DNA of 64,000 nt, taken from NCBI RefSeq assembly GCF_000520015.2, contig NZ_CP007044.2, forward strand, positions 3,224,001 through 3,288,000, in the 5' to 3' direction. The notes below the pieces were generated by a model. That model had not been told where the DNA came from. It did not search any database and was given only the letters and a program-made list of their open reading frames with translations. Below are positions 44,465 to 51,860 of the stretch, piece after piece; position 1 is the first letter of the stretch; every line of letters begins with the position of its first letter. A program made the translations under genes and the position numbers. The DNA comes from Chania multitudinisentens RB-25. Its GTDB lineage: Bacteria; Pseudomonadota; Gammaproteobacteria; Enterobacterales; Enterobacteriaceae.

Positions 44465-46990
44465 TTATGAGCCTTCATTGAGAGCGACAGCACAACCAAT
44501 CTTTTTCTTTGCCGCCGTCCGCCATTTCGCGATCAGATCGTTGGCTTTGTTGCGTGATAGCGTCTTGCGCCACGGCTCAAAGATGCCGCAAGGAATGATC
44601 TCGCCAGTGTTGAGGTTGGCGCGATACACGCTATCAAGCACCGTCACTTCATTACCCTGCGCAAGCTGTACCGCCTGTGGCTTGCTCAGTGGCACCTGCC
44701 GGATCTCCGCCCAGCGCTGGATTTGTTCGGCCAGTGCAGTAATGCCTGCTGTTACCGGTTGCTCCGCCTGCCTGATGGCGCATGCGGTGCGGAGGTAACT
44801 GTCGGCGCGGCTGCGGTCATAATCCGAACATTCGCCGCTGACAATGGCTTGCGCCAGCAATTCGAAATCATCAGCGGGCGATTTACGCCGCTGCGGTGGC
44901 TCACTGTGCAGGCTGGTTTGCAGTCGGTTTCGTTGCGCCCTGGTCGGCTGCTCGAAAGCCAACTGTTCCGGCTCGAGCTGGTACAGATATTCCTGATCGT
45001 CCGGTGGTTGATCGCCGCCCGGTTTTGTCTGTTTTTTGGCCTCGGTACAGTTATTGACACAAGTCCTAGAGGGCGCGGACGCGCCCGGCAGGTCAAAATC
45101 AAAACCAACGTCAAGGTCAACGGCCTGGCCTGCGTCGTCCGGCTTGGCGTTCATTTTCACTATTCGGTAACTGTGAAGGCGGGTTTCAACGGGTAGCAAC
45201 GCCATGCCTGGCATGTATACCCCTTTGATGATCGGCAGGTATTCGCCGTAGGCGTTTGGCTCATCTTCCTGCTTGTAAAACGTGCGAATGTGCAATGCAT
45301 CGCGGGTGACAAATGGGCCGCCCTGTAACTGTACGTATTCGTCCCACCACCCTTGATCGGCAGCGCGGTGGATCTCGGCAAACAGGGGGTTAATCTTGTC
45401 GGCCATTTCCTGATCACTCATCTTGCGCAGTTCGCGCCAGACCGACACCGGTGCACCGCCGAGAAACTGAAACTGTCTGATGCCCCAGCAGGAAGCCCAC
45501 GCTGTTGCGTGTTTGGCGGTTTCCTTTAGCGGTTTGCCGCTTTCGTCGTCTACTTCACCGTCAAGTGCGTGACCGTCAATATTTTTCGAGACATATTTCA
45601 CGACGTAACCTGTTGCGCTGCCAACTGACGCATCGATCGCTTTCATTTCGAAGCGTGGTCGGTTGCCGTGCTTGCCTTGCAATTCTTCTGCATCTTCACG
45701 CGTGGCGTAATCTTCCATTACTGCGGCCAGGGCACTGCTGTGCTCTGGGGCGGTAAATAGCAATCCGTGCCAGTGCGGCGTACCGTCGTGATGCGATTCG
45801 GCAACGCGCAGGCCAAATACAGGTATTTCACGGCGTGCCAGTTCGGCGCGGATCTGTTGCCATAGGCGAGTGAGGTAGCGCTGAGTTTTGCGCGGGCTGG
45901 CCCCGTTCCATTTTGCGTTACGGTGGCCAAACATGGTGTAAGCGTGGTATTTCGACGGAGCGGTCAGCGTAAAGAAACTACCGGTAAACCCCTCACTATT
46001 TGCCACTTTCTCAAAACCGCCGATGCGCGTCATGAGTTCTACCCGGCGTTTTACCGGGTTGGAAATACTTTTATCAATCTGCTCTACCAACGAGATGCGC
46101 TCTTTGGTTTCTTTATCTTCCAGCTCAAGGTGGCTCATTATCGCGCGGCTGCGCTTGCGGCGTGCTTCCCATTCGTCAACATGATGTTTGCTGCAATACG
46201 GTGCTGCGCCGCGTTTCACATCACCAAAAGCAATGTGCAGATGTTCACGCCAGCGCGTGGCGTATTTGCACAGATTGCGCACCCAAAAGCGATCATCTAG
46301 CATCCTGCTGACTGCTGATGTGGCTTTATCAACAGATATTTTCTTGCGATCAGAGAATGGCGGGAGCAGGCGGAAAACCGCTGTTAAATTGGACGCTTCA
46401 GAATATAGGTTTTGAACTAGATCTTTATCGCTGGCTGATGCGAAGACGTGATTAACCTCGCTCAGCGCTCCCGTCATATAAATGGCAATATCCTGCGCCA
46501 GCAGTTCTATATCTTCGCGGGTAAAGTCAGGCAAGTGATTGAATCGTTCGATCAGTCCGTTCAGGTTGGTAAATGTGTGATAGAGCGAATTAAGGTGCTT
46601 GAATGCGTCGGTGTAAAATCCTGCTGGCCTGTCGCTATCCTGCTGGATACCATATTGCTCGGTCACCATATTGATGACCGGCAAATCGCGCCGGATGATA
46701 TCGCGCAACGCTAAGCGGGCTATGTGTCGCCCCTTCATGTTGTGAATGCTGTCGATGCGTGACGCAAGGCGTTGGCGGATAAAACGCGGAAATGGCTTAA
46801 GTGTGACTGCCACCCAGCCTAAAAACTCTTGCTCTTGACCCAGTTCAACGAGATCAACAGCAGGAGTTTTATCAACGAATATTGCGGCTTTTGGTTTGTT
46901 CCAGTCGTATTGATACCGGACACTGCCGGTAACAATGCCCGGATAGGGTAAGGGATCAGAAGGAGCGCGGCGCCCGCGTGAATCGGTCAT
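44465..46990 (-). CDS. A: Replication initiator gpA, HUH endonuclease
   Basis: Rolling-circle replication protein of 841 residues (P2 A 761). The metal-binding HUH motif is HWHGLLF near residues 405-411 and the two catalytic tyrosines are in YVVKYVSKN near residues 462 and 466, spaced as in P2 A. N-terminal FIRQRLASRI and DRFWVRNLCKYATRWREHLH and the zinc-finger-like CSKHHVDEW region are family features. It nicks the origin, which in P2 lies within gene A itself. It ends the leftward early operon. Confidence 0.94.
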   Translation of the reverse strand: MTDSRGRRAPSDPLPYPGIVTGSVRYQYDWNKPKAAIFVDKTPAVDLVELGQEQEFLGWVAVTLKPFPRFIRQRLASRIDSIHNMKGRHIARLALRDIIRRDLPVINMVTEQYGIQQDSDRPAGFYTDAFKHLNSLYHTFTNLNGLIERFNHLPDFTREDIELLAQDIAIYMTGALSEVNHVFASASDKDLVQNLYSEASNLTAVFRLLPPFSDRKKISVDKATSAVSRMLDDRFWVRNLCKYATRWREHLHIAFGDVKRGAAPYCSKHHVDEWEARRKRSRAIMSHLELEDKETKERISLVEQIDKSISNPVKRRVELMTRIGGFEKVANSEGFTGSFFTLTAPSKYHAYTMFGHRNAKWNGASPRKTQRYLTRLWQQIRAELARREIPVFGLRVAESHHDGTPHWHGLLFTAPEHSSALAAVMEDYATREDAEELQGKHGNRPRFEMKAIDASVGSATGYVVKYVSKNIDGHALDGEVDDESGKPLKETAKHATAWASCWGIRQFQFLGGAPVSVWRELRKMSDQEMADKINPLFAEIHRAADQGWWDEYVQLQGGPFVTRDALHIRTFYKQEDEPNAYGEYLPIIKGVYMPGMALLPVETRLHSYRIVKMNAKPDDAGQAVDLDVGFDFDLPGASAPSRTCVNNCTEAKKQTKPGGDQPPDDQEYLYQLEPEQLAFEQPTRAQRNRLQTSLHSEPPQRRKSPADDFELLAQAIVSGECSDYDRSRADSYLRTACAIRQAEQPVTAGITALAEQIQRWAEIRQVPLSKPQAVQLAQGNEVTVLDSVYRANLNTGEIIPCGIFEPWRKTLSRNKANDLIAKWRTAAKKKIGCAVALNEGS

Positions 46991-47150
46991 TTATCTATGC
47001 GCCCGCCTTGTCTATATTGTACGTTGAACATTCCCATGTAAGAGCGATGTACAATGAACCGAGACAATGGAATGCACGACATGGGCAATGCGCCTTATTA
47101 CACCGATAAAATATCCTTCCTTGCTGATTCGGATGTACCAAGCCAGACAT

Positions 47151-47558
47151 TTATTCTTCGCCCTGCGGCTGACTTGCTTCGTGATTGCGATTTGCTTTTA
47201 GAGCGCACTCATAGGCACATAGCAGAGCGCTGGCCTCTCTCAAAAGCTGGTCGAAGAGAGATTGCACAATGTGTGGGGCTTTATTTACCCAAATCAACTC
47301 CGCTGGTATTAACTTGATTTCACCCTCAGCCATGCCCGCCAGTGTATTGGCGACAAAGAACTCTGTCGGTTTATCAGTGATGAACTCCCCAGAAAAACCC
47401 ACCAAGCCGTCAAAACCTTTAACCTGGCCGTATTCATTGAGGCGCAACATATTGCCAACCGAGTAATCACGGTCATTAATGCGGATTTCTGCCTTTTTCT
47501 CTCCGCTGACTACTGCCGCGAAATACTCAGGCAGGATCTTGAGATCGTGTTTTTTCAT
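47151..47558 (-). CDS. DUF3850 (ASCH-like) protein
   Basis: 135 residues; MKKHDLKILPEYFAAVVSGE and KKAEIRINDRDYSVGNMLRL are the DUF3850 signature, a small RNA/nucleotide-binding ASCH-like fold common in phage early regions. The C-terminal 45 residues extend beyond the usual domain. It overlaps the Dam gene by 32 bases upstream. Function unknown. Confidence 0.75.
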   Translation of the reverse strand: MKKHDLKILPEYFAAVVSGEKKAEIRINDRDYSVGNMLRLNEYGQVKGFDGLVGFSGEFITDKPTEFFVANTLAGMAEGEIKLIPAELIWVNKAPHIVQSLFDQLLREASALLCAYECALKANRNHEASQPQGEE

Positions 47559-48399
47559 AGCGCTGTAACCATCCGATATTGACGTCTTGAATTCGTGGTG
47601 AACGGCTGGCGATCATTTCGCTGGCCGTGGCTTCTCCGCCGGTGCGGTTCCCCACTGCGCGGGGGGCGGTGATCGATTGAATTGAGAACGCGTGATAGAG
47701 ATGGCGCGCTGACTCAGTGTCACAGTTTGAAATGACTACCGGGGCGCAGCTCTCGGAGAGATTCATTAGGTCAATGGTTAAATCGACGTGATCGTTATGA
47801 GAGAAACCGCCAGTGTGATAGCTGGAAAAATTGGCTGTTTTAGAGATGGGTAAATACGGCGGATCGCAGTAAACGAGATCGCCAGATTTGACCATTGACA
47901 GGGTTTGCCTGAAGTCTGCGCAAACAAACGTTGCGCGTTTGGCTTTCTCTGTGAAAGCTAAGATCTCGTCTTTTGGGAAATAGGGTTGTTTATATTTCCC
48001 GTAAGGGACGTTGTATTGTCCTGATTTGTTATAGCGGCACACGCCGCCGTAACCGTGGCGATTCAGGTATAGGAACGTTATTGCCCGATCCCACTGCGTA
48101 AGGTTGCCCCCTCTAAATTGCTCCCGCAACAGGTAATAGCTTTCCTCATCATTGCTCACGCTGAATAGAACTCTGGCGTGCTCAATAAAGTTATGAGGGT
48201 CACCCTGGATCTGCTGGTACAGATTGATCAGGTCTGGGTTGATATCGGCAATCAGATATTCGGGATAGTCGGTATTCATCATGACGGAGCAGGAACCGGC
48301 AAACGGCTCTACCAGTCTTTTGGCTGCTGGTAAGTGTTTAACCAGTTCAGTCATGATCTTGGCTTTGCTGCCAACCCACTTGACGGGGGAGCGAATCAT
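47527..48399 (-). CDS. dam: DNA adenine methylase (Dam-like)
   Basis: N6-adenine methyltransferase of 290 residues, D12 class. The SAM-binding RLVEPFAGSCSVMMNTD, the FLYLNRHGYGGVCRYN region and the catalytic DPPY (residues 179-182) are intact. P2-like and other phages use such enzymes to mark their DNA at GATC. The C-terminal TASEMIASRSPRIQDVNI is also typical of phage Dam proteins. It overlaps the gene upstream by four bases and DUF3850 downstream. Confidence 0.88.
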   Translation of the reverse strand: MIRSPVKWVGSKAKIMTELVKHLPAAKRLVEPFAGSCSVMMNTDYPEYLIADINPDLINLYQQIQGDPHNFIEHARVLFSVSNDEESYYLLREQFRGGNLTQWDRAITFLYLNRHGYGGVCRYNKSGQYNVPYGKYKQPYFPKDEILAFTEKAKRATFVCADFRQTLSMVKSGDLVYCDPPYLPISKTANFSSYHTGGFSHNDHVDLTIDLMNLSESCAPVVISNCDTESARHLYHAFSIQSITAPRAVGNRTGGEATASEMIASRSPRIQDVNIGWLQRYEKTRSQDPA

Positions 48400-48689
48400 A
48401 ATCCCTCCTCCTTTTTGGTGTTGCTAACAAAGACTGTAAAACTGGTTAATTCCTTACCCTCATAAATCGCCGCGATCACTTCTGGGGCGATCAGCGCATT
48501 GATGATGCCAATCATGCCGACCAGAAAAACGCCATCGCAGATACCTACCATTGCCGACGTATCGCGCGCGAACTCCTCTGAACAACTCACGCGATAATCT
48601 ACTAGGGAGGCAATAGCGCCTGGATCTACCTCAAGTAATGAATTGAGGGTATCTACAACATGTTGTGCGTTTTGTTTTTCCGGTGTCAT
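48396..48689 (-). CDS. Phage early protein of unknown function
   Basis: Ninety-seven residues, no family recognised. It has a mildly hydrophobic middle (GICDGVFLVGMIGIINALIA) and overlaps its neighbours at both ends by ATGA, so it belongs to the early operon. Confidence 0.6.
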   Translation of the reverse strand: MTPEKQNAQHVVDTLNSLLEVDPGAIASLVDYRVSCSEEFARDTSAMVGICDGVFLVGMIGIINALIAPEVIAAIYEGKELTSFTVFVSNTKKEEGL

Positions 48690-48889
48690 ATTGAGCCCTC
48701 TTTTGTGACGTTTAGCTGTCGGATGTTCGCCCAGGCTCTCAGGGTTGAAATGATCTGATCAGCGCTGGCGTGATTGGCTTTCAAGGTATCGAGCTTTGAT
48801 TCCAGTGCATCTAACAACTGAAGCCGCGCGGATAGGCGGGCATCGGTTAGCATCTGCACTAGTTCGGTGTTTATTTCCGGGTTGGTCAT
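48686..48889 (-). CDS. Small helical phage early protein
   Basis: Sixty-seven residues from the ATG at 48889 (GAGGG upstream), MTNPEINTELVQMLTDARLS. It is strongly helical (RLQLLDALESKLDTLKANHA). Overlaps the next gene by four bases. Unknown function. Confidence 0.6.
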   Translation of the reverse strand: MTNPEINTELVQMLTDARLSARLQLLDALESKLDTLKANHASADQIISTLRAWANIRQLNVTKEGSI

Positions 48890-49144
48890 ATATCCCTCGT
48901 TAAATTCAGGATGAGCGAGACCCGGCGCCATAATTGGCACCAATTGCTCATTTGCCGGGGTGGATATTTAAAATGGGTGCCGGGTAAACTCATGCCCGGC
49001 TCATGTTTCCGTGGTAGCTATATTTCGCCTGGTGCTGTCCATTCTTGTAAGGACACAGGCTTAATCAACTACGGGAACCTTTTGCTATTTGAGAGCGCAC
49101 CTTGAAGCACAGATTCGCTCTCAAATAGGGCCGGGCAAACCGGC
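48890..49144. other. Gap in the early operon with a strong inverted repeat
   Basis: No convincing gene in 255 bases. It contains a perfect 13-base inverted repeat (CTATTTGAGAGCG at 49085-49097, CGCTCTCAAATAG at 49116-49128, 18-base loop) and next to it a GGCCGG/CCGGCC dyad that runs into the stop of the following gene. A possible 21-codon leader (MSNWCQLWRR...) on the lower strand overlaps the start of the downstream gene as ATGA, weakly supported. Confidence 0.5.
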
Positions 49145-49420
49145 CTAGGCTGCAAACTGTTCCGCGCCAAACGGCTGCGGAATATCACCTGCATTGCACT
49201 TGCTGACGATGGCCGCAAGCACCGTGGCGGATTCAGTATCGCCAGCGGCTTCGGCGGTGCTCAACAACCCCTCAAGGCCAACGCTCAGACGAAAGGCATA
49301 ATCGTTCTGCGAGTATTCGCGCACAGCATCGGCAACGGCTGACGCCGCGCGCATGTTCTCGGCCTTAAAGTGGTACTGCTGCAACAGATCGTTGATAAGG
49401 ATGCTGTAAGCCTGTTTCAT
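49145..49420 (-). CDS. Phage early protein of unknown function
   Basis: Ninety-one residues, MKQAYSILINDLLQQYHFKA, alanine-rich and helical, with LLSTAEAAGDTESATVLAAI resembling the segment AGDSETARALEATAY of the 78-residue gene product nearby; the two may be distant paralogues. Its ATG overlaps the stop of the 49-residue gene upstream. Confidence 0.65.
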   Translation of the reverse strand: MKQAYSILINDLLQQYHFKAENMRAASAVADAVREYSQNDYAFRLSVGLEGLLSTAEAAGDTESATVLAAIVSKCNAGDIPQPFGAEQFAA

Positions 49421-49566
49421 TGCTGATCCTCTGCATTGCTACGTTTTGCCTCACGGCGGCTACGGTAATCACTCACAACCAGCACCACTGACAGTACGGC
49501 GATGATTGCCAGCACAATCAGATGCGCAGTGGCGTCGGGTGATAATGTCTTGAGGAAATGGATCAT
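49417..49566 (-). CDS. Small membrane protein, 49 residues
   Basis: MIHFLKTLSPDATAHLIVLA followed by IIAVLSVVLVVSDYRSRREA: one membrane helix with a basic tail. GGGGGT lies four bases before the ATG. It fits exactly between its neighbours, overlapping the upstream stop as TGATG and the downstream start as ATGA, which strongly supports it as a real gene of the early operon. Confidence 0.7.
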   Translation of the reverse strand: MIHFLKTLSPDATAHLIVLAIIAVLSVVLVVSDYRSRREAKRSNAEDQQ

Positions 49567-49802
49567 CAGCACCCCCGAAATGGACGGGGTTTAATCCCGT
49601 TGAACCGCCAGTGATATGCCGTGGCCTCCAGCGCCCTGGCGGTTTCTGAGTCACCGGCATAGCGTGCTGCGCCCGCCAAGTCTTCTAAATGAGTTGCAGC
49701 GGTCTGCATTTGCAGTGTTGCACTTTGCCAGCTATGGCGCTGCATGCGTTCATCAAACTTGGCGACTATGGCGTTTGCCGCTGCGTAGAATAAATTACCC
49801 AT
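49566..49802 (-). CDS. Phage early protein of unknown function
   Basis: Seventy-eight residues, MGNLFYAAANAIVAKFDERM, helical and alanine-rich, ending HWRFNGIKPRPFRGC. Weakly similar in its middle to the 91-residue product downstream. Start of the sub-operon left of the opposite-strand insertion. Confidence 0.65.
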   Translation of the reverse strand: MGNLFYAAANAIVAKFDERMQRHSWQSATLQMQTAATHLEDLAGAARYAGDSETARALEATAYHWRFNGIKPRPFRGC

Positions 49803-49943
49803 TATTGGCCCCTGTCTGATTGATTATTGCCGGGGTTTTTAACCACGCCCGGCGCGTGGGTTTTTGTGCTAATGTTCTTGCGTCTGGTTTTTTCCACAGC
49901 AGGAGAGGCAGACGCAATAACCACTCACACACAAGGAGGTCGT

Positions 49944-50099
49944 ATGACCGACAGAGAAGATACCTTCCAGGGTACGCATAGCGACCGTGGGGATCTTGTT
50001 CCGAACCATGTTGTTCACAAGCCTGCCAGTCCTCAACGATCCGATCAGGGTTCTGGCGGTGATTCCAATCAATCGGCGGGAGGTAACTCCGGCCAGTAG
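49944..50099 (+). CDS. Small disordered protein of the opposite-strand insertion
   Basis: Fifty-one residues, MTDREDTFQGTHSDRGDLVP, with a Gly/Ser/Asn/Gln-rich end (DQGSGGDSNQSAGGNSGQ). AAGGAGG lies five bases before the ATG, one of the best ribosome-binding sites in the prophage, so it is probably translated well. It is the first gene of a two-gene unit running against the surrounding early operon; the partner starts ten bases after its stop. Confidence 0.65.
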   Translation: MTDREDTFQGTHSDRGDLVPNHVVHKPASPQRSDQGSGGDSNQSAGGNSGQ

Positions 50100-50109
50100 G
50101 AGTAAAACC

Positions 50110-50598
50110 ATGAACGAGCAGCCGTCTTATGATGAAAAACACAGTCTGTATTACAGTTACAATCTGGAAGCCATGAGCGCGACGCTTTATCGCCGTGTAA
50201 ATGATCTTTCCTCTTTCATTCTGATTATTCTGGGTAGTGCCATCGCCGCAGGTATTCTTAATGTTTTCTTTCTCGGTGTGGCTGTTACTGTGATTTCCGC
50301 TTACCAATTTATTTACAGGCCCGGTGAGGCGGCTGCAAAAGCCAGCGCGCAAGCGCTGAAATATGAAAGGCTCATTCATGAGCTGCATTTTCACGGTATG
50401 ACTTCTGAGCAACTGAGTGGTGCTATCAGGAACCTGATTGAGAATGACACTCCAACGCTTGGCAGTTTTCGCAACCCGGCGCATATAAGGGCTCATATTG
50501 CATTGGGTATGACTCGCGATAATGCAATTATGGAAAAGAGAAAACTCAACCTCTGTGAGCGTTTCCTTTCTTTCATTGTCGGTGGCATACCGATGTAA
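50110..50598 (+). CDS. SLATT-like two-helix membrane protein
   Basis: 162 residues. A helical N-terminus (KHSLYYSYNLEAMSATLYRR) leads into a hydrophobic pair of helices (FILIILGSAIAAGI and FFLGVAVTVISAYQFIY), then a helical cytoplasmic part (AAAKASAQALKYERLIHELH). This order, including the Y-N-x-E-A start and the tyrosine-rich post-membrane helix, resembles the SLATT (SMODS/SLOG-associating two-TM effector) group of predicted pore-forming effectors in antiviral systems. The similarity is by eye only. No nucleotide-sensor gene is adjacent. It could be a stand-alone exclusion protein. Confidence 0.55.
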   Translation: MNEQPSYDEKHSLYYSYNLEAMSATLYRRVNDLSSFILIILGSAIAAGILNVFFLGVAVTVISAYQFIYRPGEAAAKASAQALKYERLIHELHFHGMTSEQLSGAIRNLIENDTPTLGSFRNPAHIRAHIALGMTRDNAIMEKRKLNLCERFLSFIVGGIPM

Positions 50599-50623
50599 TA
50601 TGTTCACTGCGTGAATCCTCCAT

Positions 50624-50667
50624 AAAAGCCCTTTTGCAAAATAACTTTTAAAAGAGGGCTTTATTTT
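50624..50667 (+). terminator. Terminator after the SLATT-like gene
   Basis: AAAAGCCC and GGGCTTT arms with extended A/T pairing and following T residues lie about 30 bases after the stop. It separates this unit from the convergent early genes on its right. Confidence 0.6.
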
Positions 50668-50789
50668 TAAAAGCCTTTCTTTTTTTTATTTCTGCATTCT
50701 TTGTCATAGACTGCGGCGTAATAAAGCACGATAGCTGCGCCGATAATTAGCAATCCAAACGGCAATACATATTCAATGAAACAAGCCAT
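50667..50789 (-). CDS. Small membrane protein, 40 residues
   Basis: MACFIEYVLPFGLLIIGAAI continues VLYYAAVYDKECRNKKKKGF: one membrane helix and a lysine-rich cytoplasmic end. AAAGGAATTGAA precedes the ATG, and it overlaps the stop of the next gene upstream closely. It has the form of many phage small membrane proteins. Confidence 0.65.
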   Translation of the reverse strand: MACFIEYVLPFGLLIIGAAIVLYYAAVYDKECRNKKKKGF

Positions 50790-50790
50790 T

Positions 50791-50994
50791 TCAATTCCTT
50801 TGGGCTTTCATGGAATAGAGCTGATCGATATAACCAGTAGCCTGCGCCTGAGCGTCAAACTTGCCATAAGACTGATCACCCTGGCGAACGTGGTAACGGG
50901 TGATCGGCTGGCAGGCTTTGCGGGGCAGCTTAATAACGCTGAAACCCCGGTATATGCTGGTGTGGTTGCTGAGTTTTATAAGCGCGTGTTGCAT
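50791..50994 (-). CDS. Phage early protein of unknown function
   Basis: Sixty-seven residues, MQHALIKLSNHTSIYRGFSV, basic, ending GYIDQLYSMKAQRN. I recall similar short proteins following cox in P2-like phages but cannot name a function. It is the second or third gene of the leftward early operon. Confidence 0.65.
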   Translation of the reverse strand: MQHALIKLSNHTSIYRGFSVIKLPRKACQPITRYHVRQGDQSYGKFDAQAQATGYIDQLYSMKAQRN

Positions 50995-51004
50995 CTTTCA
51001 TTCC

Positions 51005-51208
51005 TCAGCTATTAGCGATTGCATCTTTCAACATGGCGACGAGGTTCACTTCAACCCGGTCATTGGCATTCTTCTTTTCGCGGATAATGATCCGGCCGTC
51101 ACGAACCATGGCACGGCAGGTTCCAATAGGGATTTTTGTCATTTCTGAATAGGCTTGCAGAGAAACATATCCAGTGGGAACAGTGATATTGATAGTGAAG
51201 TTCGCCAT
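51005..51208 (-). CDS. cox: Cox/Apl-like excisionase and early regulator
   Basis: Sixty-seven residues with a MerR-like winged helix start: VSLQAYSEMTKIPIGTCRAM then VRDGRIIIREK and RVEVNLVAMLKDAIA, the pattern of P2 Cox and 186 Apl. Such proteins direct excision with the integrase and repress the lysogenic promoter. It sits just right of the leftward early promoter, opposite the repressor, as expected. Confidence 0.8.
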   Translation of the reverse strand: MANFTINITVPTGYVSLQAYSEMTKIPIGTCRAMVRDGRIIIREKKNANDRVEVNLVAMLKDAIANS

Positions 51209-51218
51209 ACAGTCCCCG

Positions 51219-51410
51219 TTATTCGGAAGTTATTGCTGCCATGCCGCGCAGATGAACAAGGCGGGCCATGCTGGAAATGGAGCGGCACTCTTTTGCTGCA
51301 AGTGCTTCTAATTCCAAGCGTTCCTTATCCGATAATCGCATCGGGATAGGGTTTTTTGAGGTGATACCTTTTGGCAGGCGTGATCGCTGCTCATGATTGA
51401 CTTGTGCCAT
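51219..51410 (-). CDS. Small RHH-like DNA-binding protein
   Basis: Sixty-three residues: basic N-terminus, then PIPMRLSDKERLELEALAAK and SISSMARLVHLRGM, the strand-helix-helix make-up of an Arc/MetJ (ribbon-helix-helix) protein. It is the first gene transcribed leftward from the switch region. Function as an accessory regulator is inferred. Confidence 0.6.
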   Translation of the reverse strand: MAQVNHEQRSRLPKGITSKNPIPMRLSDKERLELEALAAKECRSISSMARLVHLRGMAAITSE

Positions 51411-51451
51411 AGTGCTATATTGTGATCCACTAGGTTATCATGAGTTACATT

Positions 51452-51502
51452 ATTTGCAGAAATCTGCAAATAGTCAATATGGAATTGCAGAAAAATGCAA
51501 AT
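51452..51502. promoter_or_regulatory. Two repressor operators in the genetic switch
   Basis: A 20-base near-perfect dyad ATTTGCAGA-AA-TCTGCAAAT at 51452-51471 is repeated imperfectly as AATTGCAGA...TGCAAAT at 51483-51502, 31 bases or three helical turns apart. The second overlaps the repressor start codon (51495). They lie between the leftward early operon and the rightward repressor operon, so both operons are probably controlled here, the repressor by itself. Confidence 0.7.
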
Positions 51503-51833
51503 TGGGGATCGACTACGCCTGGAGCGTGAGCGTCTTGGTTACACGCAAACGGCTATGGCGAAGGTGTGCGGGGTCGCTTTTCGTACTTACTGTGATTATG
51601 AGGCAGGCAAAACAGAGCCAAAGGCATCGCTCCTTAATGCCATGCATGAAGCGGGAGCAGATGTGATGTTCATATTAACTGGGCAAAATACACCTGTTCA
51701 GGACATCTCTATGGAAGAGCAAAAGTTAGTGCAGAATTTCCGCGCTATGGATGAGGCGGCACGTTTAAACATACAGGCGGTTGGTGATGCGTTCGCGCAA
51801 TCAAAACCAAAATTAAAAACAAGTGATATTTAA
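51495..51833 (+). CDS. Phage immunity repressor (XRE family)
   Basis: DNA-binding repressor of 112 residues. The helix-turn-helix is RLRLERERLGYTQTAMAKVC to GVAFRTYCDYEAGKTEPKAS. The C-terminal half is short and helical, probably a dimerisation region; there is no peptidase domain, so induction would not go through RecA cleavage. It is small like P2 C (99 residues). It drives the rightward lysogenic operon with the two BRCT genes and the integrase. Its last codons are duplicated at 52774-52813. Confidence 0.87.
   Translation: MQIGDRLRLERERLGYTQTAMAKVCGVAFRTYCDYEAGKTEPKASLLNAMHEAGADVMFILTGQNTPVQDISMEEQKLVQNFRAMDEAARLNIQAVGDAFAQSKPKLKTSDI
51779..51818. repeat. Direct repeat copy 1 (3' end of the repressor gene)
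   Basis: Forty bases encoding DAFAQSKPKLK at the end of the repressor are repeated at 52774-52813 with three mismatches. The copies bracket the helical-repeat/BRCT gene. Confidence 0.85.
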
Positions 51834-51860
51834 TACGGGTTTTATGGAGATTAATATATT

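Noticed and set aside
47054..47317. An 87-codon rightward frame beside gene A
   Set aside because: Its last 170 bases overlap the DUF3850 gene on the other strand and its ribosome-binding site is weak. It cannot be excluded, since its start region is in the free 160 bases before gpA, but support is too thin to list.
48911..49105. A 64-codon rightward frame in the early-operon gap
   Set aside because: No ribosome-binding site or family, cysteine-, glycine- and serine-rich composition typical of chance frames, and it runs into the inverted repeat.
49795..50607. A 270-codon leftward frame covering the SLATT-like unit
   Set aside because: It is the complement of the rightward genes, has no ribosome-binding site or family, and the rightward frames have strong start signals and membrane-protein composition.
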